A program made the position numbers and the translations under genes. Under the pieces are notes generated by a model. The model was not told the DNA's origin. It saw only the letters and a program-made list of their open reading frames with translations, and did not search any database. A DNA stretch of 64,000 nucleotides, taken from positions 1-64,000 of the forward strand of contig NZ_PUIC01000014.1 of NCBI RefSeq assembly GCF_022750545.1. Reading direction: 5' to 3'. The stretch is from Caulobacter sp. CCUG 60055. GTDB lineage: Bacteria; Pseudomonadota; Alphaproteobacteria; Caulobacterales; Caulobacteraceae. Below are positions 60,510 through 64,000 of the stretch, one piece after another (positions within the stretch are counted from its first letter, which is position 1; the number at the start of each line of letters is the position of its first letter).

Positions 60510-61973
60510 TTTTGTTGCGCCGACACCCGCCACGCCGCCGGGCGGAGGGGCGGTTTCGACGCCAGCGGCGGGGCGCGCCGGCTCGGCCTCAGCGCAGGCG
60601 GTGGGGAAGTAGGCGATGAAGCTGGCGCCGTTGCCTTCCAGGCTTTCGACCGCCAGGCCGCCGCGATGGCGGTTCATGATGTGCTTGACGATGGCCAGGC
60701 CGAGACCGGTGCCCAGCCGCTCGCCGCTCTTCTGGCCCTCGACCCGGTAGAACCGCTCGGTCAGGCGCGGCAGATGCTCGCGGGCGATGCCCGGCCCCCG
60801 GTCGGTGACCCGCACCGCCACATAGCGTTGGTGCGGCGCCTCGTCCGGCATGACCAGCGACAGGCGCGAGGCCTGGGCGGCGCGCAGGGCGATGGCCGTC
60901 TCGACGCTCTGCCCCGCCGAGACCTCGACCTCGACGATGGCGTCAGCCGGCGAGTATTTGACGGCGTTGTCGGCGAGGTTCTGGATCACCTGCACCATCT
61001 GGTCGCGGTCGCCGGCGGCGATGGCCACCCCGCGCGAGGGCGCGCGCACCTCCAGCGCCACCCGCTTCTGGCGCGCCAGGGGCTGGAGGGCGTCGATGAC
61101 GTCGGTGGCCGCCAGGGCCATGTCGACCCGGCCGTGCGGGACGATGTGCTCGTTCAGCTCGATGCGCGACAGGCTCATCAGGTCGTCGATAAGGCGCGAC
61201 ATCCGCTCGGCCTGGGCCGACATGATGGCCAGGAAGCGGTCGCGGGCGACGGCGTCGTCCTTGGCGTGGCCGCGCAGGGTCTCGATGAAGCCGGCCAGGG
61301 AGGCCAGCGGCGTGCGCAGCTCGTGGCTGGCGTTGGCCAGGAAGTCGGCCCGCGTACGCTCGCTGCGGCGCGCGTCGGTCTCGTCGCGCAGCAGCAGCAG
61401 CGCCAGCCGCGAGCCGTCGGCCGCCGGCTGCAACGGGCGGGTCAGCGCCTTCCACACCCGCTCCTGGGCGCCGGCCGTCTCATAGGCCGCCTCGCCCGGC
61501 ACGCCGCCGAACAGGCTCTCGTCGACCGCCTCCAGCACCTCGGGATTGCGGATGGCGGTGACCAGCAGGGCGCGGTCGCCGGAGATGCGGAACAGCTCGC
61601 GGGCGGCGGCGTTGGCCAGCACGAACCGCCGGCCGGCCAGGTCGTCGGCCTCCTGCGCCGCGATGACCATCAGGGGCTCGGGCAGGCTCTCCAGGACGGC
61701 GCCGAAGGCGGGCGTGCGGTCGAAGCTCGGCGTTTCGGGGGACGGCTCGGCCGGGCGGGTCTCGGCGTCCTCGCGCAGGCTGCGGGCGGTCAGCGCCGCC
61801 GCCAGCATGGCCACGGCCGCCGCCGCCGCCACGGCGGCGCCGGGCTTGGTCTCGCCGACGACGCCCAGGGCCAGCAGCAGCGCCGAGGCCGCCGCGCCGG
61901 TGAGGGCGACGCGCCAGGGCGTGCGTGCGCGCCTGGACGGCGCCACCGGCGACGGCGACTGAAGCAGCGGCAT
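60501..61973 (-). CDS. phoR: Phosphate sensor histidine kinase PhoR (490 aa)
   Basis: Two N-terminal membrane segments (about 23-40 and 46-64), a PAS region (~90-205), the H-box His217 in 'FLANASHELRTPL', and the ATPase with N 'NLADNAVKYSP', G1 'VTDRGPGIA' and G2 'GTGLGLAIVKHI'. It phosphorylates PhoB in low phosphate. There is no large periplasmic domain, so signalling is through PhoU/Pst. ATG 61973 is the first Met; the gene is divergent from the porin. Confidence 0.97.
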   Translation of the reverse strand: MPLLQSPSPVAPSRRARTPWRVALTGAAASALLLALGVVGETKPGAAVAAAAAVAMLAAALTARSLREDAETRPAEPSPETPSFDRTPAFGAVLESLPEPLMVIAAQEADDLAGRRFVLANAAARELFRISGDRALLVTAIRNPEVLEAVDESLFGGVPGEAAYETAGAQERVWKALTRPLQPAADGSRLALLLLRDETDARRSERTRADFLANASHELRTPLASLAGFIETLRGHAKDDAVARDRFLAIMSAQAERMSRLIDDLMSLSRIELNEHIVPHGRVDMALAATDVIDALQPLARQKRVALEVRAPSRGVAIAAGDRDQMVQVIQNLADNAVKYSPADAIVEVEVSAGQSVETAIALRAAQASRLSLVMPDEAPHQRYVAVRVTDRGPGIAREHLPRLTERFYRVEGQKSGERLGTGLGLAIVKHIMNRHRGGLAVESLEGNGASFIAYFPTACAEAEPARPAAGVETAPPPGGVAGVGATKVS

Positions 61974-62221
61974 GGAAGGACCCGACTCTCCGAATCAGCT
62001 GGGAATGAAGCGCCCGATCATCAGACCACGCACTTATGGCGCCGACGTGTGGCGCCCCGGTGACGAGATCGCCAGTCCCAACCGCGCCGAAGAACATTGT
62101 GCTGTGAGTTTCTCTAAAGCCTCAGAAATACAATCTCTATGGTTCTAATCGATTTTGTCGACTTCACTGACGCTGTCGCCCGACGGACCGCCGCCGGCGC
62201 GACGCCAGGGGGGAGACTTCA
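61974..62221. promoter_or_regulatory. Divergent region between phoR and the porin
   Basis: The 248-bp region has an AT-rich stretch near 62100-62160 (ends in TTTTGTCGACTT) that could hold the porin promoter. GANTC sites occur at 61981 and 61993 (CcrM targets). I found no Pho box here. GGGGGGAGACTTCA lies just before the TTG of the porin. Confidence 0.4.
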
Positions 62222-63778
62222 TTGACCAAGGCCGAGACACACCGAACTCTATTCGCCGGCGCCCTGTCGGCGCTCTTGCTGTCCACGGTCTCGACCGCGG
62301 CCCTGGCCGAAGCCGCGCCGGGCCGCGACGCTCCGATCAGGACCGCGCCGGCCACGCCCGCCGCCGGCCCGGCCGACGAGCGCGACGCCCGCATCGCCGC
62401 CCTCAACGCCCAGGTCGAGGCGCTGCGGGCGCAGATCGCGACCCTGGCCGAGCAGATCGGCGACCTCAAGGTCTCGACCGCCGCCAACATCAAGGACGTG
62501 CGCGCCGCCCAGGCCGTCACCACCGTCAGCATCGCCGCGGGCAAGCCGACCATCGCCTCGGGCGACGGCGCCTTCTCGGCCACCCTGCACGGCGTCATGC
62601 AGCTCGACGCCGCCAACTACTACCAGGACGACCACCCGCCGCCGAGCGTGACGGCGCGCGACCTCAACAGCGGCACCAACTTCCGCCGCGCCCGCATCGG
62701 CATAGACGGCAAGGTGTTCGGCGACTGGGACTACAACCTGCTGTTCGATTTCGGCGGGTCGGGCGCCGAGGACGCCGGCCGCATCCACGAGCTGTGGGTG
62801 CAGTATTCCGGCTTCAAGCCGCTGAAGGTCCGCGTCGGGGCGTTTCCGCCGTCCCTGGGCCTGGAGGACGCGGCCTCGACCAACGGCCAGCTGTTCCTCG
62901 AGCGGCCGTCCATCGCCGAGATCGCCCGGGTGCTGGCCGGCGGCGACACCCGGGTCGGCGCCCAGCTGTTCGGCTATGGCGACCGCTGGTTCGCCGCCGC
63001 CGCAGTGACCGGCAACACCATCTCGACCCTGAACACCCAGGCCACCAGCTTCACCGCGCCCACCTTCGACGAGCAGCTCGGCTTCACCGCCCGCGTCGCC
63101 GGCACGCCGCTGCGGGGCTACGACTGGCTGGTGCACGTCGGCGTCAACGCCAGCTACGTGGCCACGCCGGCCGACCTGGGATCGGCCGCGGCGGTGCGCT
63201 ACGCCCTGCAGCTGCGCGACCGGCCCGAGCTGCGCGTCGACGGGACGCGGCTGATCGACACCGGTCAGATCGACACCAAGAGCGCCCGTCACTGGGGCCT
63301 GGAGCTGGCCGCCCAGAAACAGAATTTCTACGCCGAGGCCGAATACTTCGACATCGCGTTGGACCGGCGCAACGCCGCCGCCGGCGTCAGCAACCCGCAG
63401 TTCAGCGGCTGGTACGTCGAGGGCGGCTGGGTGCTGACCGGCGAGGCGCGCAAGTACAACACCGCCACCGCCGCCTTCGACGCGCCCTCGGTGACCAACG
63501 TCTTCGATCCCAGGAAGCGCCATTGGGGGGCCGTCGAACTGGCCGCCCGCTATTCGACCGCCGACCTCAACTATCATGGCGACGCCGCCCTGGCGGCCGA
63601 CCGCGTGCGCGGCGGTCAGCAGGACATCTGGTCGGTCGGCGTGAACTGGTTCCCCAACTCGGCCGTTAAGTTCATGCTGGAATACCTGGACGTCAGCATC
63701 GACCGGAAGAACAGCGCCGGTCTGACGTTGGGCCAGGATTACCAAGCGATCGCGGCGCGTTCCCAAGTGGCTTTCTGA
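62222..63778 (+). CDS. OprO/OprP-like anion porin (518 aa)
   Basis: TTG 62222 after GGGGAGA begins a signal peptide (Thr-Lys-Ala-Glu-Thr ... Ala-Ala-Leu-Ala-Glu). Residues ~55-90 are a coiled coil ('ALNAQVEALRAQIATLAEQIGDLK') typical of this family; the rest is a 16-strand-like beta-barrel ('FDFGGSG', 'RVGAFPPSLGLEDAAST', final Phe of outer-membrane proteins 'SQVAF'). The family includes phosphate- and polyphosphate-selective trimers. The next gene, 29 bp on, encodes a sulfate-binding protein, so the channel may serve sulfate or sulfonate here. Confidence 0.88.
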   Translation: MTKAETHRTLFAGALSALLLSTVSTAALAEAAPGRDAPIRTAPATPAAGPADERDARIAALNAQVEALRAQIATLAEQIGDLKVSTAANIKDVRAAQAVTTVSIAAGKPTIASGDGAFSATLHGVMQLDAANYYQDDHPPPSVTARDLNSGTNFRRARIGIDGKVFGDWDYNLLFDFGGSGAEDAGRIHELWVQYSGFKPLKVRVGAFPPSLGLEDAASTNGQLFLERPSIAEIARVLAGGDTRVGAQLFGYGDRWFAAAAVTGNTISTLNTQATSFTAPTFDEQLGFTARVAGTPLRGYDWLVHVGVNASYVATPADLGSAAAVRYALQLRDRPELRVDGTRLIDTGQIDTKSARHWGLELAAQKQNFYAEAEYFDIALDRRNAAAGVSNPQFSGWYVEGGWVLTGEARKYNTATAAFDAPSVTNVFDPRKRHWGAVELAARYSTADLNYHGDAALAADRVRGGQQDIWSVGVNWFPNSAVKFMLEYLDVSIDRKNSAGLTLGQDYQAIAARSQVAF

Positions 63779-63807
63779 TCCGGCCCGCTCATCCAGGACC
63801 CTTTCCC

Positions 63808-64000
63808 ATGACACAAGATGCCAACCTTCATTCCCGCCGCCGCCTGCTCGGCATCGCCGCCGCCGGCGCCGGCGCGGCGGCCGTCCCGACCCTGATCGGC
63901 GGGCGGGCCCTGGCCCAGGCGCCCAAGGCCGTGACCCTGCTCAACGTCAGCTACGACCCGACGCGCGAGCTCTACAAGGACATCAACGCCGCCTACGCCA
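63808..64000 (+). CDS. Sulfate/thiosulfate ABC transporter substrate-binding protein, 3' part off window
   Basis: The frame starts at ATG 63808 and is open at the right edge. 'SRRRLLGIAAAGAGAAAVPTLIGGRALAQ' is a twin-arginine-style signal with cleavage Ala-Leu-Ala-Gln, and the mature start 'VTLLNVSYDPTRELYKDINAAYA' is the sulfate-binding-protein (Sbp/CysP) signature. It binds sulfate or thiosulfate in the periplasm for the CysTWA permease. It is 29 bp after the porin and probably in one operon. Confidence 0.88.
   Translation, partial: MTQDANLHSRRRLLGIAAAGAGAAAVPTLIGGRALAQAPKAVTLLNVSYDPTRELYKDINAAYA

Noticed and set aside
61974-62221. Pho box in the phoR-porin divergent region
   Set aside because: No TGTCAT/TGTCGTA direct repeat is seen there; the only clear Pho box is between phoR and phoU.

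Overview
The window is high-GC (about 70%) DNA from an alphaproteobacterium, almost certainly a member of the Caulobacteraceae (Caulobacter or Phenylobacterium). The main evidence is a gcrA cell-cycle regulator, the order phoR-phoU-phoB, a two-domain dCTP deaminase, a membrane-anchored CycM-type cytochrome c, and dnaX-ybaB-recR behind an SRP RNA gene. This is taxonomy by gene content, not by alignment.

Positions 1-7.8 kb are the right end of a degraded prophage that continues beyond the left edge. From the left it carries two small membrane proteins, two unknown genes, and a tail-fibre gene split by a -1 frameshift and ending in a Hint-like domain, all on the minus strand. Then come a CII-like regulator, a Cro-like regulator, an S24 repressor, an exported lysogeny gene coupled to the repressor, and a headless tyrosine integrase beside tRNA-Gly(CCC). 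Five palindromes with core TGCGA-N3-TCGCA sit at the repressor/cro control region and before the integrase. Replication, packaging and head genes are absent between the regulators and the tail gene.

From 7.8 to 30.5 kb is ordinary chromosome: hydrolases, an XRE regulator with its membrane partner behind phased operators, nudC, pheA, kdsB, cytochrome c, an NlpC/P60-aminopeptidase pair, a TPR protein, an M28 peptidase, sdaA, several esterases, an SDR, a flavin monooxygenase and a beta-gamma crystallin protein. From 30.6 to 36.4 kb is a core run in one direction: rpmH-rnpA-yidC-engB-(small ORF)-argB-HAD-dapD, with many 4-bp overlaps, ending in a strong terminator.

From 36.5 to 48.2 kb come a winged-helix-like regulator, dapE, a TetR/thioesterase pair, truA-fmt and def (a lipoprotein gene lies between fmt and def on the other strand), rmuC, recR-ybaB-dnaX and the SRP RNA. 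From 48.3 to 57 kb are dcd, metZ-apaG, and a minus-strand argD-argF-mgtE-hslO-doxX series. The right end holds an orphan ABC-2 permease, gcrA, the phosphate regulators phoB, phoU and phoR (no pstCAB between phoR and phoU, but a Pho box remains), and an OprO/P-like porin followed closely by a sulfate-binding-protein gene cut by the edge.

Regulatory DNA that can be read directly includes the phage operators, three phased TGACAAG-type dyads, a Pho box, CtrA- and DnaA-like sites before gcrA, several intrinsic terminators and copies of a dispersed palindromic repeat. No rRNA, CRISPR array or intact insertion sequence was seen.
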